DNA from: Actinomycetospora endophytica
GTDB taxonomy: Bacteria; Actinomycetota; Actinomycetes; Mycobacteriales; Pseudonocardiaceae
NCBI RefSeq assembly: GCF_021026375.1
Contig: NZ_JAJNDB010000006.1
Span: 310,001 to 374,000 of the forward strand
DNA length: 64,000 nt
Direction of reading: 5' to 3'
Position 1 is the stretch's first letter, and each line of letters starts with the position of its first letter. A program made the position numbers and the translations under genes. A model generated the notes under the pieces. The model ran no database searches. It was not told where the DNA came from and worked only from the letters and a program-made list of their open reading frames with translations. Positions 33,225-42,003 of the stretch are shown here, piece after piece.

Positions 33225-33241
33225 GTTGCGAGTAGCGCAAC
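33225..33241. promoter_or_regulatory. Operator-like palindrome 1 (GTTGCG-N5-CGCAAC)
   Basis: A perfect 6-bp inverted repeat with a 5-bp spacer, ending 57 bp upstream of the DmdA-like start. It is the start-proximal of two tandem copies whose centres are 19 bp apart, roughly two helical turns. That arrangement fits a dimeric regulator binding cooperatively on one face of the DNA. Confidence 0.6.
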
Positions 33242-33243
33242 CG

Positions 33244-33260
33244 GTTGTGTCTGGCGCAAC
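33244..33260. promoter_or_regulatory. Operator-like palindrome 2 (GTTGTG-N5-CGCAAC)
   Basis: Same architecture as the neighbouring site, with one mismatch between arms. It lies 76-92 bp upstream of the DmdA-like start. No regulator gene adjoins it in the window. Confidence 0.55.
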
Positions 33261-33334
33261 GAGTCTGCGTCTGTGAGCGAGATCACGTCAATAGGGTTTG
33301 TCTCCGGTTTCGCCGCACGGCCACCCGTTGCGCG

Positions 33335-33372
33335 CCGATGCCCGGCCCCACCGAGGTGGGGCCGGGCATCGG
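33335..33372. terminator. GC-rich hairpin terminator after the SRPBCC gene
   Basis: Two perfect 18-bp arms (left CCGATGCCCGGCCCCACC) flank a 2-base turn. It starts 17 bp downstream of the SRPBCC stop on the minus strand. The core is almost identical to the hairpin at 37932-37969. There is no U-tract, as is usual in actinobacteria. Confidence 0.8.
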
Positions 33373-33388
33373 GGGTCGTGCGGGCTCG

Positions 33389-33892
33389 TCAGGTGGTGCC
33401 GGTCGGCGCGCGCTCGACCACTCGGGCCAGATTCTCCAGCGTCTCCGTGAGCCGCTGGTCCGAGACGAAGGGGCAGAACGCAGCGAACCGGGGGTCGGTG
33501 ACCCCGGACCAGTCGTAGATTTGTGTCACCTCGGTTCCGCCGGCGGTCTCCCGCAGTGCGTAGGTATACGTGTGACCGCCGGTCGTGATGTCGGCGAACT
33601 GCTCCACCAGCCAGCACTCGTAGGACCGATCGAGTTCCGGCGCCCACGCGATCCGCTCACCGTGCACGAATTCCGTGACGATGTTCCGTGATCGGTAGTG
33701 GCCGAGGTCCTCGCGGTACATGTCCATGACGAAGACCTGGCCGCGCTCGGTGATGCGGGGGCTCTCGCTGCTCGCGACGGTGCTCGATCCATCCAGGTCC
33801 GCGTGCGCGCGGGGGTTCGCGAGGATGTCGAAGACCGATTGCCTCGGCGCTGCGACCATCCTGCTCACGGTGCACTTCGTGCTGTTGTTCAT
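33389..33892 (-). CDS. SRPBCC-family (polyketide cyclase/START-like) protein
   Basis: A 167-residue SRPBCC protein. The opening VSRMVAAPRQSVFDILANPR, the hinge AHADLDGSSTVASS and the closing amphipathic helix QRLTETLENLARVVE are typical of this hydrophobic-pocket fold. The middle has strands such as NIVTEFVHGERIAWAPEL. A ligand-binding or cyclase/hydratase role is possible; the substrate is unknown. It is the last of three small same-strand genes (SnoaL-like, GYD, SRPBCC) beyond the LAL regulator. Its GC content looks slightly lower than its neighbours'. Confidence 0.8.
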   Translation of the reverse strand: MNNSTKCTVSRMVAAPRQSVFDILANPRAHADLDGSSTVASSESPRITERGQVFVMDMYREDLGHYRSRNIVTEFVHGERIAWAPELDRSYECWLVEQFADITTGGHTYTYALRETAGGTEVTQIYDWSGVTDPRFAAFCPFVSDQRLTETLENLARVVERAPTGTT

Positions 33893-33947
33893 CTCTCCTC
33901 CTCGAGGCCTCGTCGCTGATTCCCGCTGGTCGACATCGCGGGCGATG

Positions 33948-34280
33948 TCATGCGCCGGGCGCGGTGTAGACAGCGCCTTCGGTCCGGCTCAGCTCGAAGA
34001 CGTGCGGCATCTCCCCGGGGTCGAGCAGAGCGTGGGTCTGCAACTCCCTGAATGCGCCCGTGCACATCGCCACGGTCGACATCGCCGCGGCCGCGGCCGC
34101 GTCGGGCAGGTCGGTCACGACCATCCCGTCGTGGGGACCGAGCATGAAGTGCACGCTCACGAGCGTTCCGCCGAGCCGCTCGATCACTGCGCCGATCGCG
34201 GCCGGTCGATCTCCTGGATTGGCCTGCATCTTCTGCCAGGCGTCGGTCGTATAGCTGAAGAACGCCACGAACTTGGCCAT
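33948..34280 (-). CDS. GYD-domain protein
   Basis: A protein of about 110 residues of the GYD family. It opens MAKFVAFFSYTTDAWQKMQA, then GDRPAAIGAVIERLGGTLVS and HFMLGPHDGMVVTDLPDA, matching the usual GYD blocks (dimeric ferredoxin-like fold). The function is unknown; the family often neighbours oxygenases and cyclases. I chose the ATG at 34280, behind GAGGAG; a GTG two codons earlier is possible. It sits between the SnoaL-like and SRPBCC genes. Confidence 0.8.
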   Translation of the reverse strand: MAKFVAFFSYTTDAWQKMQANPGDRPAAIGAVIERLGGTLVSVHFMLGPHDGMVVTDLPDAAAAAAMSTVAMCTGAFRELQTHALLDPGEMPHVFELSRTEGAVYTAPGA

Positions 34281-34303
34281 CGTCACTCCTCGTCCGGGCC
34301 CGA

Positions 34304-34720
34304 CTAGGGGCGCACGCCGAGTTGTGCCAACAGTTCGGCGCGGTCGAAGTAGAGATGGGACGTCGCGATGCAGTCGCCGCGATACTGGTAGACGGCCGAG
34401 TAGCTGGTCCTGACCAGCCGACCGGTGGGCTGGATCCGGCTGCCGTCCGCCAGGAGCAGGACCCCGGTCTGGGTGCCCTCGAACACCGCCTCCTCGGCGC
34501 CGCGGTCGGAGGCCCCGAACGCGGTCCGCAGGGTGATGTGATTGTCCGGGAACGCATCCTGGTAGCCGTGCCAGAACAGCTCGGCCCCGTCGCGGCCGCG
34601 CAGGACGACCCCGCCAGGAGCGTTGATCTCGCAGTCGCTGTCGAACTCGGCGAGGAAGGCTTCCTTGTCCCGCTTGTTCCAGACGTCGACGCCGTCACGG
34701 ATGAATTCGGCAACGTCCAT
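34304..34720 (-). CDS. SnoaL-like (NTF2-fold) protein
   Basis: A 138-residue SnoaL/NTF2-like protein: FIRDGVDVWNKRDKEAFLAE, then the cavity strands CEINAPGGVVLRGRDGAELF, QDAFPDNHITLRTAFGA, and the signature GSRIQPTGRLVRTSYSAVYQ. The family includes polyketide cyclases, isomerases and ester cyclases. With the GYD and SRPBCC proteins it may form a small catabolic or biosynthetic unit. The ATG at 34720 has GGAGGAT upstream. It lies 146 bp after the LAL regulator on the same strand. Confidence 0.82.
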   Translation of the reverse strand: MDVAEFIRDGVDVWNKRDKEAFLAEFDSDCEINAPGGVVLRGRDGAELFWHGYQDAFPDNHITLRTAFGASDRGAEEAVFEGTQTGVLLLADGSRIQPTGRLVRTSYSAVYQYRGDCIATSHLYFDRAELLAQLGVRP

Positions 34721-34866
34721 CGGTGATCCTCCTTGCGGTGGCGCCCCGACCGTCGCGTCCGCGTTCTCGCGTCGCGCCGGCGAGGTCGGACGCCGACGCT
34801 ACGAAGGAGGGCCGCGGACAACCCCGGGGAAGACACCGGGAACTACGGGGCGTCCGGTCTCCGGGA

Positions 34867-37701
34867 TCAGCCGATCGGCCCTGGGGGAACCGCAGGGGCC
34901 GGAGCGAGCTGTTCCGATCGAACGATCAGGTCGCGGCGCGAGCGCACCTCGAGCTTCGCGTACACATGCCCGAGGTGATATTCGACGGTCCGCGCCGTGA
35001 TGGACAGGGCGACGGCGATCTCCCGGTTGGCCAGACCGTCGGCGGCCAACCGGGCCACCCGCGATTCCTGGACGGTCAGTTCCCGGGATCGGCCGCGATG
35101 GCGACGACCACCGGCTGCACTCAGCTCGTCGCGGGCCGTCCCCGCCAGTCGCACGGCGCCGAGCCCCTGCGCCCGGGCCAGGGCGTCCGCCAGGACCGGT
35201 CGGGCCCGGGCCGGCCGCCCGCGCCGGCGGAGGAACGACCCGTAGGCCAGCAGCGTCTCGACGTGCTCGAGCGGCAGCTCGACCTCGTCGTGCACGGCGA
35301 CCGCGGACCGGTGGTGGCCCTCGGCGCCGTCGAGGTCGCCGTCGGCCTCGGCGAGCGCGGCACGCCCGGCGTGGGCGGCGATCCGCGGCCAGCGGCACGG
35401 CAGTCCCCGGGCGGTGCTCCGGTCCAGCACCGAGACGACCCGCCGCGCATCGTCGGACCGGCCGCCGGCCACGTACGCGACGGCGGCGTACCGGGCCCAG
35501 TACCACATGCACGGGTTCTCGAAGCGGAGCCGCCGGGCGAGGTCCTCGACGCGGCTGAACAACTCGCACGCCGCCGCGACCGCGCCGGTGTCGAGCAGCC
35601 GGCGTGCCTGGACGGCCCAGCCGACGACGAGCGCCCCGAACTCGCCGGTGTCGGCGGTGGTCTCGATGCGCCGGTAGACGACGTCGGCCTCGGCGCCGCG
35701 CCCCAGCTCGTAGAGGATCGCGAGGAGCCCGACGTCGACGAACCTGGCGAGCATCGGCACCAGTTCGGCCAGCTCGCCCGCGCGCCGGGCGTGGCCGAGG
35801 GCGTCGTCGAGGCGACCGCGCTCGTGGCACAACCGGGCTCGCGCGATCGCGAGGGAGGCGACCGCGTCCACCGCGCCGCCGCGCTCGGCCGCCGCTGCCG
35901 CCGTCGCGAGCACCTGTTCGGCCTCGGACATCCGCTCGGTGAAGCTCAGCATGTGCCCGTAGAGCACGATCGTGCCCCACGTCCACGACAGGTCGCCGAT
36001 CTGCGCCGCCGTGTCCATCGCCAGGCCGCGGTAGGCCTCGTCGGCGGCCCGGGTGCCGCCGGCGTCTCCGGTGAGGACGGCGACGAAGGCCCAGGCCACC
36101 GTGGCCCGACGGCGGAGAACCGGGTCGGCGGCGGGGGCGAGGTCGAGCGCGCGGGCCACCAACGGCAGCGACGTGACCGGCCCGGCCGTGGCCCACGAGG
36201 CCATCGCCTCGTCGAGCAGTGCCTCGATCGCCGCCGCCGGGTCGGCGTCGGCGATCAGCTCCACCGCCTCGGCGAACCGTGCCGACGCGGCCGGGTAGGC
36301 GGCCATCGACGTATGGGCGCGCCCCAGCATCCGGAGGGCGCTCGCCCGGTCCGCGACCTGGGTCGTCGGGTCGGCCAGCAGGCGCTCGTAGATCTCGACC
36401 GCCCGCTCTGCGGCGGCGGTGCTCAGCAACGCCTCTCCGTACGCCAGCAGCAGCGTCGGGTCGGGCCGATCACCGGCCCACTCGACCGCGGCGCGCAACT
36501 GCCCGACCGCGGTCGCCGACGCGCCCGCCCGCAGCGCCGCGGTCCCGGCCCGGGTCAGCACGTCGACCACGGCCGGGTCGTCGGCGAGGTCGGATCGCAG
36601 GGCGTGCTCGGCCGCCGCCGCGTCGCGGCCGCGGGCGTGCAGGAGCGCGAACGCTCCCGCATGCAGCCGCGCCCGGACCGGCGCCGGGATCTCGTCGTAG
36701 AGGGCCTGCCGGAACAGCGGATGGACGAACTCGAGAGCCCCGCCTGGTGCGGCGGTGAACAGACCGCTCCGGCACAGCGCCTCCGTGGTCGACCCGGGCG
36801 GCTGATCGGGCACCCCCGCGAGCGCCGTCGCGAGCGTCGGGGGGAACCGCACTCCCAGCACGCCGGCCGCCCGCGCGACCCGCAACCCGTCGGGCGGCAA
36901 CCCGGCGAACCGCGTCAGCAGGACACCGTCCCCGGCCACACCTGACGACGGCACCGCGGTCTCTTCGCCGCGACACGTCGCACGGGCCAGCTGTTCGAGG
37001 AGCAGCGGGTTCCCACCCGCCGACGTCCACGCCGCACGGACCAGACGGTCGTCGACCGGGCGCCCCGCGAGGGCGGCCAGCAGCGCGCCCGCCGAGCGTC
37101 GGCTCAGGGGAGCCAGGACCTCGATCTCGGCCGCGCCGTCGTGGGCGAGCGCTTCGCACATCTGCAGAGCGGCCGGCGGAAACGGCCGGAGGGCACCCAC
37201 GACGGCCACCGGCAGCTGGGCGATCCGCCGGCACAGGAACGCCAGCATCGCCAGGGAATCCGGATCGGCCCAGTGCAGGTCGTCGGCTGCCAACAGGAGC
37301 GGTGTCCGCGATTCCCGCACCCGCCGGAGCACGCGGTAGAACCTCGACGCTCGCGCGACCCCCGCGTCCGCGGCCGGGCCGTCCCATCCGCGGTCACCGT
37401 CGCCGACCAGATCCCGATATCCCCACGCGTCGAATGCCTGGGACACCATTCCGAACGGCAACGCCGACTCCATCTCGTCGCCGCGGGCTTTCCCCACCAG
37501 ATGATCGGGGGCCGCGGCCGAACAGGCATTCCGCAGGCAGCTCGTCTTGCCCAGTCCCGCACCACCGAGCAGGAACAGTCCGCCGCCACGGCCCGACCGG
37601 GTCCGCGCGAACAGTCGGTCCACCGCACCGACCACCGACTCGCGCTCCCACATCCCGATCGAATCGATCATCGACGGATCCATTCGGCGAATCTCGATCA
37701 C
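34867..37701 (-). CDS. LuxR-family ATPase regulator (LAL type)
   Basis: A 944-residue large ATP-binding LuxR regulator. The N-terminal AAA/STAND ATPase has Walker A GGAGLGKT at residues 46-53 and Walker B PLLLAADDLHWAD. The middle is a TPR-like helical array. The C-terminal LuxR HTH is LTVQESRVARLAADGLANRE, continuing VALSITARTVEYHLGHVYAK. LALs respond to inducers or protein partners and activate adjacent pathways, so the three small genes downstream are the first candidate targets. I chose the ATG at 37701; an ATG at 37683 is also possible. Confidence 0.92.
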   Translation of the reverse strand: MIEIRRMDPSMIDSIGMWERESVVGAVDRLFARTRSGRGGGLFLLGGAGLGKTSCLRNACSAAAPDHLVGKARGDEMESALPFGMVSQAFDAWGYRDLVGDGDRGWDGPAADAGVARASRFYRVLRRVRESRTPLLLAADDLHWADPDSLAMLAFLCRRIAQLPVAVVGALRPFPPAALQMCEALAHDGAAEIEVLAPLSRRSAGALLAALAGRPVDDRLVRAAWTSAGGNPLLLEQLARATCRGEETAVPSSGVAGDGVLLTRFAGLPPDGLRVARAAGVLGVRFPPTLATALAGVPDQPPGSTTEALCRSGLFTAAPGGALEFVHPLFRQALYDEIPAPVRARLHAGAFALLHARGRDAAAAEHALRSDLADDPAVVDVLTRAGTAALRAGASATAVGQLRAAVEWAGDRPDPTLLLAYGEALLSTAAAERAVEIYERLLADPTTQVADRASALRMLGRAHTSMAAYPAASARFAEAVELIADADPAAAIEALLDEAMASWATAGPVTSLPLVARALDLAPAADPVLRRRATVAWAFVAVLTGDAGGTRAADEAYRGLAMDTAAQIGDLSWTWGTIVLYGHMLSFTERMSEAEQVLATAAAAAERGGAVDAVASLAIARARLCHERGRLDDALGHARRAGELAELVPMLARFVDVGLLAILYELGRGAEADVVYRRIETTADTGEFGALVVGWAVQARRLLDTGAVAAACELFSRVEDLARRLRFENPCMWYWARYAAVAYVAGGRSDDARRVVSVLDRSTARGLPCRWPRIAAHAGRAALAEADGDLDGAEGHHRSAVAVHDEVELPLEHVETLLAYGSFLRRRGRPARARPVLADALARAQGLGAVRLAGTARDELSAAGGRRHRGRSRELTVQESRVARLAADGLANREIAVALSITARTVEYHLGHVYAKLEVRSRRDLIVRSEQLAPAPAVPPGPIG

Positions 37702-37931
37702 GACGCCGGAGTCCTGTCCTGTTCCTTTCCGGCGTCAGTGACCCCCTTGGTCCACGGGCGACCGAGAGTGACGACGGGCCCTCTGGAATGCAAGAGGCCA
37801 GACCTGGACGGCCCAACAATTCCGCCCGCAGCGGTGCGAATCATCGATATGACCCCAAGAGCGCCCCAAGCATGCCACCGGTTCCGCACAAGAATGTCTT
37901 CATTCTCGGTGCGCGAATGCTCCGGCACGCG

Positions 37932-37969
37932 CCGCTGCCCGGCCCCACCGAGGTGGGACCGGGCAGCGG
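37932..37969. terminator. GC-rich hairpin terminator after the DUF6777-type gene
   Basis: Two 18-bp arms with one mismatch (left CCGCTGCCCGGCCCCACC) and a 2-base turn. It lies about 15 bp downstream of the stop of the minus-strand gene. It shares its core with the hairpin at 33335-33372. Confidence 0.8.
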
Positions 37970-37984
37970 GGTCGCAGGGTCAGG

Positions 37985-39553
37985 TCACTGGTCGGAGCCC
38001 TCCTTGCTGCTCTTCTGCGAGCCGCCGGTCGAGGAGTTCGAGGAGCTGCTGCTCGACGAGCCGGTCTTGGCGGAACCGCCGGTGGCGGAGGAGCCGGTCT
38101 CCCCCGTGGAGCCGGTCTCGCCGCCCTTCGTCGTGCCCGTCGCCGGTGTGGTGCCGGTCGCGGCGTCGGCCGAGCCGGTCGGGAGCTTGCAGTCCTTGGT
38201 GGCCGTGTCGGCGACGACGGTGGCGGTGCAGGTCGTGGTGCCGGTGGCCGGGCCCTGGGCCGGCAGCGTCTGCTCCTCGGCCGGGATCCCGGCCCCCGGG
38301 CCGACCGTCGGGTTGTTCTGGACCTTCGTGGCCTTGTCCTGCTCGTCCTTCGCGGCCGGGGCCTTCGCGGAGTCGTCGGCCTTCTGCTGGGCGTCCTTCG
38401 CGTTCTTCTCGGCCGCCTCGGCGGTGCCCTTGGCGCTGGTGGCCGCGGCGTCGGCGAACTTGAACTGGTTGTTCTTGGTCTCCAGGTCCTGCTTGGCCTG
38501 GTCGCGGACCTTCGTCAGCTCGGCGATCACCGTCGGGTTCGCGCCCTCGGCGATCGCGCGGGCCAGGTCGGCCTCGGCGCCGTTGAGGTTGGTCTGGGCG
38601 ATCGTGGCGGCGTTCTTGAAGCCGTCGGCCCGCTCGCGGGCGGCGGTGGCCTCGGCGCGGGCCTTGTCGGCGGTGGCCTTCGCCTCCTGGGCCTGCTTCA
38701 CGAGCGCCGGGTCGGGCTGCGGGGTGGTCGTGGGATTGGGCCCGGGATGCGGCTTGGGGTCGGGCTTGCCCGGGATGACGACGACGCGGGAGTTGTCGAT
38801 CGAGGTGAAGCTGAACTGCGTGATGACCTGGGGGGTGGGGGTGATCGTGACCGCGTCCGAGGCCTGCGCCCCGGCGGTGAGCGGGTTGCCGTTGAAGCAC
38901 TTGACGGTGGGCTCGCCGTAGCTGTTGACCAGCACCGCGGTGCCGGCGGCGAGGATCGCGGGCTGCTCGGTGAACGCGCCGTCGCTGTACGGGTGGTCGG
39001 TCACCGAGGTGTTCGCCCGCAGCACCACCGGGGAGAGGCTGTCGACGAACGCGGGGACGTCGCTCGCGCCGAGGCCGAAGACCCCGCCGAAGGCGGCGAG
39101 CTTGGCCGGGTCGGCCTGCAGCTGGCCGAGGAGGTCGGCGGTGGTGCAGGCGGGCGGGGTGGTGGCCGCATAGAGACCCTTCGTGTCACCGGACTGCGGG
39201 CCGGTGGCGGCGACGGCGGCGACCTGCGGGGCGTCGGTGCCGAACGGGCTCGTCGTCGGGTTGGCCCCGGCGAAGGAGGTCGACTGCACCGCGGCCTGGG
39301 CCGGGGAGCTGGAGAGCGCGATCCAGGTGCCGGCCCCACCGAGGACCAGGCCCGCGGCGACCATCCCGGCGACGATCTTCCCGGCCAGCGGCCGCTTGGG
39401 GGTGGACTGCCCGAGTGGAGGTGGGACCGAGCCGGCGAACTGCCGACCGGACGAGGTCTGGGGCCCGAACTGGCCGGTGCGGAACTGCGGGGCGTCATGG
39501 CGCGGGGTGCCGTACTGCTGGGGGTGGACGGTGCGGGGGTCGAAGTTCGTCAT
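37985..39553 (-). CDS. Membrane-anchored DUF6777-type protein with coiled coil and Ser/Thr-rich tail
   Basis: A 522-residue protein. A Pro/Gln/Phe-rich cytoplasmic N-terminus (about 1-54) precedes one TM helix (AGKIVAGMVAAGLVLGGAGT). An extracellular domain follows (about 105-250, with ACTTADLLGQLQADPAKLAA, VLRANTSVTDHPYSDGAF and the paired Cys of CFNGNPL), which I recognise as DUF6777-like. Then come a Lys/Ala/Glu-rich coiled coil (about 275-400), a Cys-containing stretch (TTTCTATVVADTATKDC) and a Gly/Ser/Thr tail. It is probably an exported envelope protein of unknown role. The ATG at 39553 follows GAGGAG. Confidence 0.75.
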   Translation of the reverse strand: MTNFDPRTVHPQQYGTPRHDAPQFRTGQFGPQTSSGRQFAGSVPPPLGQSTPKRPLAGKIVAGMVAAGLVLGGAGTWIALSSSPAQAAVQSTSFAGANPTTSPFGTDAPQVAAVAATGPQSGDTKGLYAATTPPACTTADLLGQLQADPAKLAAFGGVFGLGASDVPAFVDSLSPVVLRANTSVTDHPYSDGAFTEQPAILAAGTAVLVNSYGEPTVKCFNGNPLTAGAQASDAVTITPTPQVITQFSFTSIDNSRVVVIPGKPDPKPHPGPNPTTTPQPDPALVKQAQEAKATADKARAEATAARERADGFKNAATIAQTNLNGAEADLARAIAEGANPTVIAELTKVRDQAKQDLETKNNQFKFADAAATSAKGTAEAAEKNAKDAQQKADDSAKAPAAKDEQDKATKVQNNPTVGPGAGIPAEEQTLPAQGPATGTTTCTATVVADTATKDCKLPTGSADAATGTTPATGTTKGGETGSTGETGSSATGGSAKTGSSSSSSSNSSTGGSQKSSKEGSDQ

Positions 39554-39683
39554 GGCGGGCTCCTCGGTGTGTCCTGAGGGGCCTCGGCGACCCCGTCTCG
39601 GTGATGGGAGAAGCCTGTCGCGATCGTGATCGACCAACGATCGTGTGCGCCCCCGAGCAGGGCGGGGAGCACCCGCCGGGTCA

Positions 39684-39701
39684 GCGGGGGTTCTCCCTAC
39701 C
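39684..39701. promoter_or_regulatory. Candidate operator, 7-4-7 motif (site B)
   Basis: GCGGGGG-TTCT-CCCTACC. It lies 56 bp upstream of the HAD gene and 131 bp upstream of the divergent DUF6777-type gene. Its right half is the exact mirror of the left half of site A. Confidence 0.45.
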
Positions 39702-39756
39702 CGACGACCGCCGGAATCGGCTGGGCCCGCCGACGCCGGTCGGGCACGCTGCCCCC

Positions 39757-40422
39757 GTGACCGCCCTGCACGTCTTCGACATGGACGGGACCCTGCTGCG
39801 CGGCACCACCGCGAGCCGGGAGATCTGCCGCCGGCTCGACCGGATCGCGGAGATCGACGAGCTCGAGCGCCGCTTCAGGGGACGGGAGATCACCGACGCG
39901 CAGTTCGCCGTCGGGGTCCACGGACTCTGGTCGACGCTGCACACCGAGCTGGTCGACGACATCGCCGACGGCGCGCCCTGGATCGACGGGATCGCCGAGG
40001 TCTGCGCCGACATCGCCGCCCGCGGCGAGACCTCGATGCTGATCACCCTGTCGCCGGACTTCTTCGCCCGCCACCTACTGCGGCTGGGCGTCGACGTCGT
40101 GCACGGCTCGGCGTTCCCGCCCCTGCCGTTCACGGCTCCCGTCGACCCCGCCGCGATCCTGACCCCGGCCGACAAGGTCCGGATCACCGAGGCCGAGCGC
40201 GCGGCCCGCCACCTCTCGACGAACGCCTGCGTCGCCTACGGCGACTCCCGCTCCGACGAGCCGCTGTTCGCCCACCTGACGCACACCATCGCCGTCAACG
40301 CCGACCCCGTGGTCGAGGCGCTCGCCCGGGTCACCTACCGGGGCGACGACCTGCGGGAGCCCTACGCCCAGGCCCGCCGGCTGCTCGACGGCGACGGTCC
40401 GACCGGCACCTACACCCGCTGA
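39757..40422 (+). CDS. HAD-IB family phosphatase (SerB-like)
   Basis: A 221-residue haloacid-dehalogenase phosphatase. Motif I is HVFDMDGTLL with both catalytic Asp residues. Motif II is about ETSMLITLSPDFF, and motifs III/IV are PADKVRITEAE and CVAYGDSRSDEPLF. The IB subfamily includes phosphoserine phosphatase and related enzymes; the substrate is uncertain. The GTG at 39757 gives the natural N-terminus. Its 3' end overlaps the convergent flippase gene by 13 bases. Confidence 0.87.
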   Translation: MTALHVFDMDGTLLRGTTASREICRRLDRIAEIDELERRFRGREITDAQFAVGVHGLWSTLHTELVDDIADGAPWIDGIAEVCADIAARGETSMLITLSPDFFARHLLRLGVDVVHGSAFPPLPFTAPVDPAAILTPADKVRITEAERAARHLSTNACVAYGDSRSDEPLFAHLTHTIAVNADPVVEALARVTYRGDDLREPYAQARRLLDGDGPTGTYTR

Positions 40423-41888
40423 ACCCGGCGGCCGTCGAGGAACCCTCGCACCCGGGCCACGTCCTGCGCCGGGACCGCACCCAGGACGACGGCGAGCACC
40501 ACGTAGACGAGCAGCGCCACCGCGATCACGACCAGGTCCGGCCCCCGCCCCGAGGCCGCTGCCAGCGCCAGCAGACCCGCCAGCACACCCACCGAGGCAC
40601 TCCACGCCAGCGCGCGCCGCACCGGCAGCGCGCCCACCGGGTGCTGGCGCAGGTACACGGCGCCCAGCACGCCCACCCCGACCCAGGCCCCGACCGCAAA
40701 TCCGGCGGCCGCCCCCGTCGCACCGTGCCCCGGGACGAGCACGGCCATCGTCGCGACCTCGGCCACGGCGGCCGCCGGGATGCGGACCGCGGCCGCCCGG
40801 GCGAGACCCCGCGCGAAGAGCGCCTTGAGCAGCATGTCGCCGACGATCAGCCCGACGGCGCCGAGCGCGATCACCCGGGTCGGGCCCGCGGCGTCGGCGT
40901 ACTCGGCAGGGAAGAGCCGCCCGATGAACGAGTCCGGGGTCACCGCGAGCACGAGCAGCATCGGGACCAGCGCGAGGGGGACCCAGCGCATCCCGGTGAC
41001 GACCCAGCCGTGCGCCTCCGCCGCGCCGCGCGCCCGGGCGACGAACGGGAACACCACGTCGGAGAGAGCGCTCCCGACGAGGAACGGCGCCTTGGCCAGG
41101 ATGGCCGCCGCCTGGTAGCTGCCGACCGCGGCGACGGTGACGCCGTGGCCCTGGCCCAGGACGCCGAGCAGCAGCACGTCGAGCGTGCCGATCAGGCCGA
41201 AGCCGGTGGTCGCGACGGCCATCGGCGCGGCGGCCGCGAACTCCCGCCACCCGGCGACCGCGCCCCGCAGGCGGGGCAGCCGGTCACGGAACATCCACCA
41301 CCCGGTCCCCGCCGCGGCCACCGCGCCGATCAGCAGGGCCCACCCCACCCCCAGGACGCCCGCCCCGACCAAGGCGACCACGCCGAGACCGACCGCCACC
41401 TTGACGACGACCTCCGCGATGCGGACCGCGCTCACGGCGGTGAACCGCCGGGTGCCCTGCAGGCCGCCGACGAGGACCTGGCCGAGCGCGAGGAGCACGA
41501 TCGTGACCGCGACCAGCAGGGTGAGCCCCGGCCCGGCGCCGGGCAGGATCGCGCCGGTCACGAGCTGCACGCCGGCGAACCCCGCCGCGAGCACCGCACC
41601 GAGCCCGACGTTGCCCAGCAGGGCCGCGCGGAAGGACGCCGCCGCGGAGGCCGGGTCGTCGTCGCGGGCGACCCGCCGCGCCAGGGCCCAGGGGAAACCG
41701 GCCGCGAGGATCGAGGTGGCGAGCAGCAGCACGGTCAGCAGCACGCTGACGACGCCGAACTCGTCGGCGGGGAGCAGCCACGCGAGCGCGAGCCCGAAGC
41801 CGTAGTTCAGGGGGGCGGTCAGGGCGATGGCCGCCATCGAGACCGCGGTCCCGGTGACCGCGGACTGGTGTCCTCGGAGGTCTCGCAT
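40410..41888 (-). CDS. Polysaccharide flippase (Wzx/MOP superfamily)
   Basis: A 492-residue protein with about 14 hydrophobic helices typical of O-antigen or teichuronate flippases. The start RDLRGHQSAVTGTAVSMAAI is followed by LAWLLPADEFGVVSVLLTVL, the usual L-x-P-x-E/D-y/F-G motif. It probably flips lipid-linked oligosaccharide across the membrane for the polysaccharide locus. I chose the ATG at 41888; an in-frame upstream extension lacks helix character. It belongs to the minus-strand cluster with the glycosidase-like and GT39 genes. Confidence 0.85.
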   Translation of the reverse strand: MRDLRGHQSAVTGTAVSMAAIALTAPLNYGFGLALAWLLPADEFGVVSVLLTVLLLATSILAAGFPWALARRVARDDDPASAAASFRAALLGNVGLGAVLAAGFAGVQLVTGAILPGAGPGLTLLVAVTIVLLALGQVLVGGLQGTRRFTAVSAVRIAEVVVKVAVGLGVVALVGAGVLGVGWALLIGAVAAAGTGWWMFRDRLPRLRGAVAGWREFAAAAPMAVATTGFGLIGTLDVLLLGVLGQGHGVTVAAVGSYQAAAILAKAPFLVGSALSDVVFPFVARARGAAEAHGWVVTGMRWVPLALVPMLLVLAVTPDSFIGRLFPAEYADAAGPTRVIALGAVGLIVGDMLLKALFARGLARAAAVRIPAAAVAEVATMAVLVPGHGATGAAAGFAVGAWVGVGVLGAVYLRQHPVGALPVRRALAWSASVGVLAGLLALAAASGRGPDLVVIAVALLVYVVLAVVLGAVPAQDVARVRGFLDGRRVQRV

Positions 41889-42003
41889 CGTGGGTCGCCT
41901 TCCTCGCTGGTGGGCGAGTTCAGCGTCGTTGCGGCCGGGTCCGGGCGGGATGGGGACGGCCCTGGAGACGGCGGGGGCAGTCCCTACATCGGTCCGCCGA
42001 CGA

